From Linderina pennispora (Eukaryota; Kickxellomycota; Kickxellomycetes; Kickxellales; Kickxellaceae), in the NCBI RefSeq assembly GCF_002104995.1, contig NW_024468349.1, forward strand, positions 1-35,137: a DNA stretch of 35,137 nucleotides, written 5' to 3'. The translations under genes and the position numbers were made by a program. Of the stretch, positions 1 through 9,879 are shown piece after piece. Position 1 is the first letter of the stretch, and every line of letters starts with the position of its first letter. The notes below the pieces were generated by a model. The model had not been told where the DNA came from and made no database searches. It was given only the letters and a program-made list of their open reading frames with translations.

Positions 1-2475
1 AGTCGACGGCGTAGGCAAGCAGGTCGAAGTAATGGTCTCAACAGTGGTCACAGCAGTTGGCTCGCACTCAGCACACGGCGTCGTCGTGTAGGTGTGCGTC
101 GAGGTAACAGTGGTCACAACAGGCAGTGTCGGCGTGATCGTCTGCGTGGATGTGACAACTGTAGGCTTGCAGTCAGCGCAAGGGATCGTGGTGAATGTGT
201 CAACGTCGTGTACACCCCGATATCCGAAGACGGAGTAGGCGACTCGGTCACCATATCGCCGGTGGTAGGAGATGCTTCTGTTGTCACAGTCGATGTAAAC
301 GTCTCCACCTCGGTGATAGTCGTCGGCTCACACACATCGCACGGTCGATGTTCGAGTAACGGTGCTGGTCCACGTGGTGGTGATCGTTGTCTCGGATGTG
401 ACGTCGTCAGAAGTCGACGGCGTAGGCAAGCAGGTCGAAGTAATGGTCTCAACAGTGGTCACAGCAGTTGGCTCGCACTCAGCACACGGCGTCGTCGTGT
501 AGGTGTGCGTCGAGGTAACAGTGGTCACAACAGGCAGTGTCGGCGTGATCGTCTGCGTGGACGTGACAACTGTAGGCTTGCAGTCAGCGCAAGGGATCGT
601 GGTGAATGTTATCAACGTCGTGTACACCCCGATATCCGAAGACGGAGTAGGCGACTCGGTCACCATATCGCCGGTGGTAGGAGATGCATCTGTTGTCACA
701 GTCGATGTAAACGTCTCCACCTCGGTGATAGTCGTCGGCTCACACACATCGCACGGTGTCGATGTTCGAGTAACGGTGCTGGTCCACGTGGTGGTGATCG
801 TTGTCTCGGATGTGACCTCGTCAGAAGTCGACGGCGTAGGCAAGCAGGTCGAAGTAATGGTCTCAACAGTGGTCACAGCAGTTGGCTCGCACTCAGCACA
901 CGGCGTCGTCGTGTAGGTGTGCGTCGAGGTAACAGTGGTCACAACAGTGTCGGCGTGATCGTCTGCGTGGACGTGACAACTGTAGGCTTGCAGTCAGCGC
1001 AAGGGATCGTGGTGAATGTTATCAACGTCGTGTACACCCCGATATCCGAAGACGGAGTAGGCGACTCGGTCACCATATCGCCGGTGGTAGGAGATGCATC
1101 TGTTGTCACAGTCGATGTAAACGTCTCCACCTCGGTGATAGTCGTCGGCTCACACACATCGCACGGTGTCGATGTTCGAGTAACGGTGCTGGTCCACGTG
1201 GTGGTGATCGTTGTCTCGGATGTGACCTCGTCAGAAGTCGAACGGCGTAGGCAAGCAGGGTCGAAGTAATGGTCTCAACCAGTGGTCACAGCAGTTGGCT
1301 CGCACTCAGCACACGGCGTCGTCGTGTAGGTGTGCGTCGAGGTAACAGTGGTCACAACAGGCAGTGTCGGCGTGATCGTCTGCGTGGACGTGACAACTGT
1401 AGGCTTGCAGTCAGCGCAAGGGATCGTGGTGAATGTTATCAACGTCGTGTACACCCCGATATCCGAAGACGGAGTAGGCGACTCGGTCACCATATCGCCG
1501 GTGGTAGGAGATGCATCTGTTGTCACAGTCGATGTAAACGTCTCCACCTCGGTGATAGTCGTCCGGCTCACACACATCGCACCGGTGTCGATGTACGAGT
1601 AACAGTGGCTGGTCCACGTGGTGGTGATCGTTGTCTCAGATGTGATCTCGTCAGAAGTCGACGGCGTAGGCAAGCAGGTCGAAGTAATGGTCTCAACAGT
1701 GGTCACAACCAGTTGGCTCGCCACTCAGCACACGGCGTCGTTGTGTAGGTGCGCGTCGAGGTAACAGTGGTCACAACAGGCAGTGTCGGCGTGATCGTCT
1801 GCGTGGATGTGACAACTGTAGGCTTGCAGTCCAGCGCAAGGGATCGTGGTGAATGTGGTCAACATCGTGTACACCCCGATATCCGAAGACGGAGTAGGCG
1901 ACTCGGTCACCATATCGCCGGTGGTAGGAGATGCATCTGTTGTCACAGTCGATGTAAACGTCTCCACCTCGGTGATAGTCGTCGGCTCACACACATCGCA
2001 CGGTGTCGATGTACGAGTAACGGTGCTGGTCCACGTGGTGGTGATCGTTGTCTCGGATGTGACCTCGTCAGAAGTCGACGGCGTAGGCAAGCAGGTCGAA
2101 GTAATGGTCTCAACAGTGGTCACAGCAGTTGGCTCGCACTCAGCACCGGCGTCGTCGTGTAGGTGTGCGTCGAGGTAACAGTGGTCACAACAGGCAGTGT
2201 CGGCGTGATCGTCCTGCGTGGATGTGACAACTGTAGGCTTGCAGTCAGCGCAAGGGATCGTGGTGAATGTGGTCAACGTCGTGTACACCCCGATATCCGA
2301 AGACGGAGTAGGCGACTCGGTCACCATATCGTTGGAACTAGCAGGTACCATGGTAGTCAGAGTCGAAGTCAGGGTTTTGACGTCAGTGATGGTTATCGGC
2401 CCACAGTCTGAGCAAGGCGTCGACGTAAATGTAGAGGTGGCGGTCCATGTCATTGTAATAGTCGTCTCCGTCGAA
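1..2475 (-). repeat. Tandem repeat array, 414-bp unit (138 residues), about six copies
   Basis: The marker GTCGACGGCGTAGG recurs near 2, 413, 827, 1237 (with one extra A), 1657 and 2074, giving spacings of 411, 414, 410, 420 and 417 around a 414-bp unit. Read on the minus strand, each unit holds three PCxxCxPTxVT cores (PCDVC, PCADC, PCAEC) spaced 54, 35 and 49 residues, total 138. Copies are nearly identical up to about 2331; the most N-terminal 140 bp (2331-2475) is clearly diverged. Departures from 414 are mostly one-base duplications or small losses. The copy at 1237-1656 has six extra bases, for example GTCGAACGG and GTCCGGC. The array is cut by the window start, so the copy number is a minimum. 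Confidence 0.92.
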
Positions 2476-4999
2476 GGGTCGATAAGCTCACCCTGGCCCA
2501 TACTGTTGGACAGCGACTCGTAGCTGGTGATCGGTGCGTCGCTACTAAGTGATGTCTGTGCTGTTGGCGATGAATCAACTGACAGAGCTGGTGTGGAATC
2601 CGTAATTACACCCGATTCCACCGATGTGGCAGATGCGGTTCCGCTATATCCACTGGCAGACATCTGTTCGGCGGCACTTGATAACTCGCCCAGTGCCTGA
2701 GAGCTCCTCAGCTGAAGTCGGCCTAGCGATACTGTCTATGTCATCAAGAGATGATACCCGGTCCTACAGATGACAAGCTAACGAAACTCAACACATCATC
2801 AACAGATGAATGTTCTGTGTATGACGACTTATCAGCACTTGATAGCTCAACGGTACTTGGGGGATCAACAATGCTCGAGCCGTCATCGACTGACGAAAGC
2901 TCCGCGTATGATGACTCATCGGCGCCCGACTGCCCAACAGAAGAAGCCAAGCCAATAATACTCGACTCATCATCTTCTGAGGTTGCGTCAGCAATGCTGG
3001 ACAGCGTATCCGTGCTCAATAGCGCACCAGTACTCGGCAGATCCTCGATGTCCGACTCGTCGCCAATGGACGACAGGTCAAGTACAGTTGACAAACCCTC
3101 GGCGCTAGACTCCTCATCAGCAGATGAAAGCTCGGCAAACGACGACAAGTCAGAGCTCGACACACCATAAATGGACGACGGCTCAATAACAGTCGGCTCA
3201 TCGCTAATGGATGTCAGCTCAATGATACTTGATAGATCCTCGATGCTCGACTCCTCCTCAGCAGATGAAAGCTCGGCAAACGACGACAGCTCAGAGCTCA
3301 GCTCATCATCAACGGACGATGGTTCAATATGCAATGACCCCTCAATGCTCGGTTTCTCATCTGTAGAAGTCTGCTCAACGATGCTTGACTCGCCATCGGT
3401 AGCAGTCGTATCGGAGCAGTCGTATCGGGAACGCTTGATAGCTCATCAGTGCTCGACTCATCTCCAGAAGAGGAAGAAACAGTGTGTGACGACTCGTAAC
3501 CGCTTGACAGCCCGTCAACCGAAGTCAGATCAGCAATACTCGACTCGTTGTAGACTGATGACAGTTCAACATACGATGGTTCCTCAGTGCCCGACGACTC
3601 ACCAGCAGTACTCTGCACCAAAATACTCATCTCCTCATCTGCCGAAGAAATCTCGAGACTGCTGGCTAGCCCATCAGTGCCAGACTCAGCATTGCTAGTC
3701 GACAACTCGGTATATGTCGACTGGTCGCTGCTTGTAATCACATCCACAGATGCCAGCTCAGTGATCCTGGATTTGTCACCAACGGATGACACGTCAACGA
3801 AATCGGACTGGCCATCGTCAGATGCGCTCTCCTGGCTAAGTGATGGGTGTAGCTGTGTCCAACTGTGAAGTAGTAATGGTCTCTGGTTCCGACGACTCTT
3901 TTGTGGATGCCTCAGTGTCAGCAGACTCCTCTATCTCCGATGGTGATGCGCTGGGAATAGACTCGGTGGTAGACGACTCCTCAATCGACAATGTCTCTTC
4001 GCCAGATGATTCCTCATCGGATGACGATACCGTTGCCACCGGATCAGTAGTGATCGATGCCTGTAAGCCTGTCTCAACTGACGATGACACGCCAACACTG
4101 GTGGCCTTGCTTGAGTCATTCTCGGTACCAGACACAGCAGTGCCCTCGTTGGCCGATTCAGTAGCAGGAACCGTCGTCTCCAGTTCCGATTGCTCAGACA
4201 GCGTAGTGGGTATGCCTGGAAGGGTTGATATGGCTGATATATCTTCATCCGTCACATCATCATCAGACGCTGGCAGAAGTTCAGACGACTTCATGGCTGT
4301 GGCATCCTCAGAAGTGCTCTGCTCCTTGGTGTCGCTCAAAAGAACAGACAGAGTGGGCTCAGCCGTAGACGATATGCTATCGACAGGAACAAACAGAAGG
4401 CTCTCAGAGGGTATAGCCGAAGTGGTGGATTGCAAATCACTCGTCGATGGATCTTCCGAAGTGGCCCATGTCTGAGATCGATACATCATCAGCCTTCGAA
4501 GTCTCAAACTCAGGAAAATCGGCAGACGACACGCTATCACCGGCAGAGGCTGAATCGCTGGTTGACGACAACTGGGTAAAAGTGATAGCGACAGGGTCAG
4601 AGAAATCAGAACTTGCGCCCAAGCTCGTCAAGCTTGGCTTTGTATCAGTCAAAAGCCCCCCAGATGGTGTATCAGAAGGCGCAGCATCGGAATATGAACC
4701 GAAATTGGAATCCGAAGGCGTCTCAGCGGGAGTATTTAGTGAAGTATCGAGCGGTGGCTCTGCAGTTGACGGTTCATCAGGCGACGAAGATTGGCCGTGG
4801 AATGACTGCTCGTGCGTATCAGCAAAGACACCAAACGAAGAAAACGCGAGTTGTATGGTCGGCTAGAAGATGGCAGGGAATCTGAGGCCACAGTAGGCAT
4901 CGCATTGTCGACTCTGGGCACTGAGCCCACGGGCTGGGCGGACACAGCTGCGGTTGCTGCAAACGCCGCGAGAATGCAAACAGGGCTGAAGAGCTTCAT
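1..4999 (-). CDS. Secreted Thr/Ser-rich mucin/adhesin-like protein, C-terminus cut by window edge, frame-disrupted
   Basis: The start ATG (4997-4999, minus) opens a clear signal peptide: MKLFSPVCILAAFAATAAVSA. Then follow a Ser/Asp/Glu-rich segment (about 4850-3850), a degenerate Ser-rich repeat region (about 3850-2744) and a tandem array of 138-residue Thr-rich repeats carrying PCxxC motifs, which runs off the left edge. Composition and order (signal peptide, glycosylatable stalk, beta-rich Thr repeats such as TTTWTSTVT) resemble fungal flocculin/adhesin-type wall proteins. Surface adhesion is inferred, and no GPI site can be seen because the C-terminus is missing. The frame shifts at about 4840, 4460, 3845, 3410 and 2745 and several times inside the repeats. 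The same amino-acid style resumes after each break, so this is one gene with single-base indels, either sequencing errors or decay. Long plus-strand frames over it are antisense shadows. Confidence 0.7.
2744..3850 (-). repeat. Degenerate Ser-rich short repeats inside the adhesin-like gene
   Basis: On the minus strand this stretch encodes dozens of variants of about 10-12 residues with SS-x-x-E-L-SS-x-D-E-SS character (for example ELSSADEESS and AELSSVDDGSS). It looks like a heavily O-glycosylated stalk. A 14-bp direct duplication (AGCAGTCGTATCGG) lies at about 3404-3431, where the reading frame is also lost. Confidence 0.75.
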
Positions 5000-5481
5000 G
5001 TCCCAGTATGAGAAATATACAAGATAGCAATAATAGTATAGCGGTCGGTAGGGTTTAAGGAATCCCTGGGTTAGCGATAGCGCGCCTTTAAATATACTCC
5101 AGCATTTGGCTAGATATCACACCGTTTCCAACTCCGACGTAATCGATGCACCGCCTGGATCCAAGCATCTAGCACTATTGTTCTCCTGATGGCATAGAGG
5201 TAGACAAAGACCCGGTGTCGGGCCGCTCTACCAGAAGCTAGGCACCAAAATCAGCGACACATTTCTAGCCCGGCAGGTAATTGTCAGGGGTACTCCACCA
5301 CGCAAGTAACACAAGGGGCAATAGTGTTTTTGTCATGCCTGCTTGTTACACAGCTCAACGACACGCCAAGTTTGTGATGTAAGCCTTCTCTACGGGCTGT
5401 TGTACCGCTTTGCTTCTCAAGACAGGCATTTCATGCTCAGGGCAGGGTACAAGAACGCTTTATTCACCGTTGGATTCCACT
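5000..5481. other. Intergenic region
   Basis: This is the upstream region of the adhesin-like gene (minus) and the 3' flank of the Tim17-like gene (minus). Apart from the TATA candidate I see no coding sequence, RNA gene or repeat. Confidence 0.6.
5087..5096 (-). promoter_or_regulatory. TATA-box candidate for the adhesin-like gene
   Basis: The minus strand reads TATATTTAAA about 90 bp upstream of the ATG at 4999, a usual distance for a fungal TATA box with a short leader. Confidence 0.45.
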
Positions 5482-6241
5482 TCACGAAGCCGCTTTAGCA
5501 GCAGCTCCTCGCGCTGGGTCCATGTTGGCTACCAATCTGCGGATGTGGCCAAGTTCCAGCTTGATCTCTTCTCGACGAGTCATCAGCATCTGGCGGTATT
5601 CGTCCGACTGAATACGGCGGATAGGGAACCAGTCGGGCAGTCTTTCGATTGGATCAGTGGTCAAAGCACGGCGCAGCTTTGCAATTATAGATTGCGACTC
5701 GTCATCCGCCTCTTCGTCGGCTACATTCTCAACTGCTACCTCTTTTTCTGCAGCTGCAGCAGTGGTGGAGCCGCCTGTGCTCTCTGGGCCATTGTGGTGT
5801 TTGCTCTGTAAAATCATCTCTTGCCGACGGCGGTTCAGCCGAGTATAGCAGTACTGGCTTGTGCCTGAAATTGCTGGCAAACAGCGCTACGCCTGTTGGT
5901 ACTGAGCGCCTGCCCCGAGTAATCAATGCAAGAAGCCCACCGGTTAGGCCACCAGCAATGGTGCTGCTGAATAGCTCGTCGCTGTCTCTAGTCTGCGAGA
6001 ACCGTAGGTTGAGCGGCTCGTTTTTGGACTTTTGCTCAATAAGCATGATCTCGCGACTGGTGAAAAACAGCACGCCATACAGCGACCAGTTCATGGCCAT
6101 TGTGGTTGCATGGCGTGAAATCGGCTGCAGGTTGCGCAGAATGGCGATGTTCATGCCCACAACCCCGCCTGTCACAGCGAGGCCCAGAGTGCCGAGGATG
6201 ATTCGGTTGCGCGAGTCGCGATCGGCTAGTACGTTCGGCAT
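5482..6241 (-). CDS. Tim17/Tim22/Tim23-like membrane protein, one frameshift
   Basis: About 252 residues if one base is corrected. The start is MPNVLADRDSRNRI (ATG at 6239-6241). Hydrophobic segments lie at about residues 14-35 and 49-67, followed by a glycine-zipper segment (TIAGGLTGGLLALITRG) and an Arg-rich turn before a last short hydrophobic stretch ending in YTRLNRRRQ. This glycine-rich pattern and RGRR turn fit the Tim17/22/23 family of mitochondrial inner-membrane proteins. The C-terminal 110 residues are Ala/Glu-rich, then carry LPDWFPIRRI and a charged helix. The frame changes at an AAA run (5879-5881 on plus). Dropping one base joins the two halves. A 49-nt intron also restores frame but would delete the last hydrophobic segment, so I prefer a one-base indel. 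The exact family member is not recognised. Confidence 0.6.
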
Positions 6242-6580
6242 GGCGGCGGCGTTTGGTAGATGGCAGACTAGCGCAGACGATCAAACAAGAAGAGTGCTAC
6301 AGCGAAGAACCCCGGTGCCTGAAAGCGCGCGGGCGATGGCGCTCGTCCCCAAGATAACAGACGGTCTAGCCCAAAGCGTTTGTGGGATCGAGATGATCCG
6401 CTGATTTTCTATATTGCATCTGGTCCGCCCCGCCCTTGCACAAGTCCGCACAAGCGGATTTAAGAAGCTGACAATGGCTGATTTTCTCTTCTCTTCCGCA
6501 CCGGATTGTTCTTGTCTCTGCTTGTTGGCATCCTGTCACTCTATTCAGAACATATTTGTATTTAGCATATTAGCCTCTCC
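6242..6580. other. Divergent intergenic region (shared promoter)
   Basis: 339 bp between the minus-strand Tim17-like start and the plus-strand Rolling-stone-like start. No convincing TATA box, ORF or repeat was seen. The region probably carries both promoters. Confidence 0.5.
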
Positions 6581-7576
6581 ATGCTGGCGGCCCTGCGGCG
6601 GACAATCGAGTGGACTGGGCAGTACGCGTACTGTTTTCTGCACCACAACCCGAACCTGCGCGATGAGTTGTTTACTACCTCGTATGTCGTTCCACAGCCC
6701 CTGCTAGCAGCCATACGCGTGATGGTATTTGTATACTGCCTGTCGGTGCTTGTTGCAAATCTAGTGGTCAACATTATGCATGGGGCAGGCTGGAGCTGGC
6801 CAGCATACTTTACGACACTGACATACCTTGGAATCACTATGTACTACGGGTTTGCAGCATTCAACACATGTCAGTATACGCTCGTATACGGGCTGCGCAA
6901 CCGCCGGCGCATACATACCAGTATGGTTTCGCATCCCATCCAGATCCCTTTGGAGCAGTTTCGCCAGCGGACGCTAGGCCTTGGAATTGACCATAGCAGT
7001 GCCTCCCCGCCTGAATTGACGCCAGAGCCAAAGGGCTATGTTGCAAATACTACAAGCCAACCACAGAACCCGGCTGGGTGGCCCGACAATGCCTCGATAC
7101 CAGCGACTTTGGCACAGCCGTCGTCGACATTGCATCAGCTCGCCTTGGCAACGCAGTGGCTCCTGTACGAGACATTCACCTGCTACGCACCACTGGTGTC
7201 GTTGATCTACTGGGGGTTCCTGTACCCATCCAGCGGCGGCTTCTATGAGAGGATCGACACGTGGATGGGCACCAGCATGCACGCGACCAACACAGCACTG
7301 ATGCTGCTTGAGGTGCTCCTGTTTTCGCGGTGCCCGTACCGGTGGACGCACTTTATCGTTGTCATCAGCATCCTGGCCTTGTATCTTGTCCTGGTATACT
7401 TTATGGTCGGGGTTTACGACTTTTACGTATACCCATTCTTTGATGCGCGCTTCTTTGGCGGATACGTTGCAATTATCTGTCTGCTGGTTGCAGACATTGT
7501 CGGGCTTGTGTGGGTCGTGCTGCTGATGGTGCACAGATGGCGCGACACAAAGTACCCAAAATGGACTCAGGAGTGA
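6581..7576 (+). CDS. Rolling-stone / FAR-17a-AIG1-like multi-pass membrane protein
   Basis: 331 residues, intact. The first ATG of the frame lies directly after a pyrimidine-rich leader. Six to seven hydrophobic segments are visible: about 45-65, 72-95, 195-215, 232-248, 256-282 and 292-320. A hydrophilic loop at about 105-185 contains the Arg cluster RNRRR. The motif HATNTALMLLEVLLF, followed by PYRWTHF and YPFFD, is the pattern of the Rolling-stone/AIG1 family, in which a His-x3-N helix is followed by an aromatic-rich segment. Some AIG1/ADTRP members hydrolyse fatty-acid esters of hydroxy fatty acids; whether this one does is unknown. The C-terminus is short and charged. Its partner across the shared promoter is the Tim17-like gene. 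Confidence 0.55.
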   Translation: MLAALRRTIEWTGQYAYCFLHHNPNLRDELFTTSYVVPQPLLAAIRVMVFVYCLSVLVANLVVNIMHGAGWSWPAYFTTLTYLGITMYYGFAAFNTCQYTLVYGLRNRRRIHTSMVSHPIQIPLEQFRQRTLGLGIDHSSASPPELTPEPKGYVANTTSQPQNPAGWPDNASIPATLAQPSSTLHQLALATQWLLYETFTCYAPLVSLIYWGFLYPSSGGFYERIDTWMGTSMHATNTALMLLEVLLFSRCPYRWTHFIVVISILALYLVLVYFMVGVYDFYVYPFFDARFFGGYVAIICLLVADIVGLVWVVLLMVHRWRDTKYPKWTQE

Positions 7577-7896
7577 GCCACATTCCATGCGCCGCAGCTC
7601 TTGGCAGCCAGGGGATCGAGTAGCCTTGAGCGAATGTTTGCTCAACACTCGGGGGATCTGAGTCTTGGCAAAGATGGAGGGAAATGGCGACCCTCGGCAA
7701 TGTAGGCTTGATTTTTCTGCAGCCATAATTCCGCTTGCGTGCTAGTGTCTGGTCGTCACCTGGTCCGCACTGATGTATGCCGCCTCAGCTATTTAAAGAA
7801 AGCTATCTTCTGTGGTAGTTGCGTCGAAAGATCCTGAACCGCACACATCTAGCCTCCTACACCCTTTCCGCCCTGTACTAATTAATACTACTGACC
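7577..7896. other. Intergenic region with TATA box at 7790-7797
   Basis: 320 bp between two plus-strand genes. TATTTAAA at 7790-7797 lies 100 bp before the next ATG and is followed by a pyrimidine-rich leader. Nothing else is visible. Confidence 0.5.
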
Positions 7897-8568
7897 ATGG
7901 AATATTCTGCACGCACCTCACCCCCCGCCGAGAAACAGTCGCCCGAACTCATTAGGACCAGTACTGGCGGGCCCTCGAACTCCAATAATGTAGATCCCGA
8001 CCTGCCTCCCTACAGCGACGAGGCTACCTTTGAAGATACCGCAGCTGTGGCTAGCCCCCCAGTGCCAGCCCAGATCGTTGCACCACCCGCCGTGGATATC
8101 CGCCCACAGCCCATACGCCTGAGTTTGATCAACCCGCACAACATCTCCAGTGGATTCACACTTGCCATCCCTGACGCCTTGCGCGTGTTGCCGAGCCGGC
8201 AATTCGACGCAGAGCGGTGGACCCGCTTCGTGCGCGAGCTCAATGCTGTGCTGAGCAAGGCGCCTGGCACCATTGCCAAGGAAATTACCGAATTCTGGTT
8301 AGTCCACCTGTGCACGCTAGGCGCGGCTGGCATGACAACCAAGATCTACGCCAAGCGCATCAGGCAGAAGGCACAGAATATGGTGGAGAACTGGAACCGC
8401 GTTGATTTGGCACAAATGGGCCTGCATGCGCGGCTCAACGAGTCAGCTGTTGATGTTAACGCGCACCACACGGACGACCTGTACTATCGGCGGCATGGCA
8501 GGCAGTTCCAAAGCCCGGACAACGTCTTGACATACACGTCGCTGGAGCTGGTCGTGGAGCGGCTCTGA
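7897..8568 (+). CDS. GOLGA7/ERF4-like protein (candidate palmitoyltransferase accessory subunit)
   Basis: 223 residues. The first ATG sits in a good context (GACCATGG). Residues 1-75 are Pro/Ser-rich and disordered with a PPYSD motif. From about residue 78 the protein is folded: QFDAERWTRFVRELNAVLS, a hydrophobic segment (about 130-145), YAKRIRQKAQNMVENWN, a Gly-Leu turn, and a final strand YTSLELVVERL. The order (basic/aromatic helix ending in LN, mid hydrophobic helix, Y-x-K helix ending in N, terminal beta strand) matches the Golgin A7/ERF4 domain, whose members stabilise DHHC palmitoyltransferases that modify Ras at ER/Golgi membranes. This was recognised by pattern only. If wrong, it is a conserved fungal protein of unknown function. 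Confidence 0.5.
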   Translation: MEYSARTSPPAEKQSPELIRTSTGGPSNSNNVDPDLPPYSDEATFEDTAAVASPPVPAQIVAPPAVDIRPQPIRLSLINPHNISSGFTLAIPDALRVLPSRQFDAERWTRFVRELNAVLSKAPGTIAKEITEFWLVHLCTLGAAGMTTKIYAKRIRQKAQNMVENWNRVDLAQMGLHARLNESAVDVNAHHTDDLYYRRHGRQFQSPDNVLTYTSLELVVERL

Positions 8569-8675
8569 GGCAGTCATTGTGATGTAATCTTGTGGTCATG
8601 CTAATTAATCGTGGCCTATTGGTCTGGGCGATCCTCGCTTCCAGGAGTAGGGGCCTCGAAGGGCTGGCAGAAAAG

Positions 8676-8682
8676 TATAAAA
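8676..8682 (+). promoter_or_regulatory. TATA box for the P5C reductase gene
   Basis: TATAAAA lies 149 bp before the ATG at 8831, followed by a long pyrimidine-rich leader ending in CACAATGG. Confidence 0.65.
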
Positions 8683-8830
8683 GCCGGCTGACAGAACCAC
8701 CCCAGCGCTACTGCTCTTCGTGACACACAAAAGCATCAGCACAATCAGCGCTTCTACTCTGCTCTTCCACTTCCTATCTCCCTGTAATTGCTTTTTCTGC
8801 TCTACATCGTCAAACACCTAAATCATCACA

Positions 8831-9703
8831 ATGGCTCCTACTATTGTCTTCATTGGCGGCGGCAACATGTGCGAGGCTATCCTGTCTGGCCTGCTCAAGA
8901 TTGGCCACCCGACTGCTAATGTCCGTGTGTCTGAGCCCTTCCCCGAGCGTGCCCAGTATCTGCGCGAGAAGTACTCGATTGACGTGTTTGAGAGCAACGA
9001 CGACGCCATCACCGGCTCTGCAGGCAAGATCTCCACGTCACCTGCCGACGTTGTCGTCCTGGCCGTGAAGCCGCAGGTTGTTGCCGGTGTCGTGAAGGGG
9101 GCTTCAGCGGCTCTGCTCGCTGCCCAGCCGCTGGTCATCTCGATCGTGGCCGGTGTTGCTATTGCCGACTTTAAGCGCTGGATCCACAGCTCGGGTGACA
9201 GCAGCGCCCACGTGCCTCTGGTGCGCCTGATGCCCAACACCCCGGCCCTGGTTGGCGAGGGCGCTGCCGGTATGTTTGCCAACGAGGATGTCAGTGCCGC
9301 GCAGAAGGAGCAGACCGAGTACGTGGTCAAGAACATCGCCAAGGAGTACTTCTGGGTTGCCAGCGAGTCGGGCATCGACGCTGTCTGCGCTGTCAGCGGC
9401 TCTGGTCCTGCCTACTTCTTCCTGGTCATCGAGGCCATGGAGAAGGCTGGCCAGGACCTGGGTCTGCCGGCTGATGTGGCTAAGAGGCTGGCAGCCCAGA
9501 CTGCGCTCGGTGCCGCCAAGATGGTGCTGACCAGCGAGGACGATGTTGCCACGCTGCGCCGCAAGGTCACCTCGCCCAACGGCACCACCCACGCCGCCAT
9601 CGAGAAGATGAAGGAGGAGCGTGTCCCCGAGGGCGTCGACCAGGGGATGAAGGCGTGCTTTGCCCGTTGCTCGTCGCTGTCGGAGGAGTTTGGCAAGCTT
9701 TAA
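8831..9703 (+). CDS. PRO3: Pyrroline-5-carboxylate reductase
   Basis: 290 residues, intact and of normal family length. It catalyses the last step of proline synthesis, NAD(P)H-dependent reduction of 1-pyrroline-5-carboxylate to proline. The N-terminus has the Rossmann dinucleotide motif VFIGGGNMCEAILSGL. Residues about 75-83 read VVLAVKPQ, and RLMPNTPALVGEG is the conserved substrate-side loop. The C-terminal dimerisation helices carry SGSGPAYFF and the family signature around AAQTALGAAKMV, ending with VTSPNGTT. The start is fixed by homology to residue 1 of the Rossmann strand. It is flanked by a TATA box upstream and a poly(A) signal downstream. Codon use is GC-rich, typical of a well expressed gene here. 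Confidence 0.96.
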   Translation: MAPTIVFIGGGNMCEAILSGLLKIGHPTANVRVSEPFPERAQYLREKYSIDVFESNDDAITGSAGKISTSPADVVVLAVKPQVVAGVVKGASAALLAAQPLVISIVAGVAIADFKRWIHSSGDSSAHVPLVRLMPNTPALVGEGAAGMFANEDVSAAQKEQTEYVVKNIAKEYFWVASESGIDAVCAVSGSGPAYFFLVIEAMEKAGQDLGLPADVAKRLAAQTALGAAKMVLTSEDDVATLRRKVTSPNGTTHAAIEKMKEERVPEGVDQGMKACFARCSSLSEEFGKL

Positions 9704-9740
9704 CGCAGCCCCACCACCATAGCGTTTGCCATAGATGCCA

Positions 9741-9746
9741 AATAAA
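9741..9746 (+). terminator. Poly(A) signal after P5C reductase
   Basis: AATAAA lies 38 bp after the stop codon, the only canonical signal in the 176-bp gap before the next gene. Confidence 0.55.
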
Positions 9747-9879
9747 AGACATAGTCAAAGCACATGATCCGTCGGCTTGGGACGCTTGGCAGGTCTCTGC
9801 AGGCGAGTTTGGACAAACGTCATTGGCAACCTCTCCTTCGTTGTCCCTCCTTGTCTATTTATTTATTTTTTTCACACCA

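Noticed and set aside
1-2475. CRISPR-like array
   Set aside because: The repeats are 414-bp coding units without unique spacers.
94-2523. Long plus-strand open frames over the tandem array
   Set aside because: They are antisense to a minus-strand repeat protein with a signal peptide upstream. Their Arg/Val-rich composition switches between frames with each indel and they have no start context.
5843-5920. A 49-nt intron in the Tim17-like gene
   Set aside because: It restores frame but removes the hydrophobic segment expected in the family. A one-base indel at the AAA run explains the break more simply.
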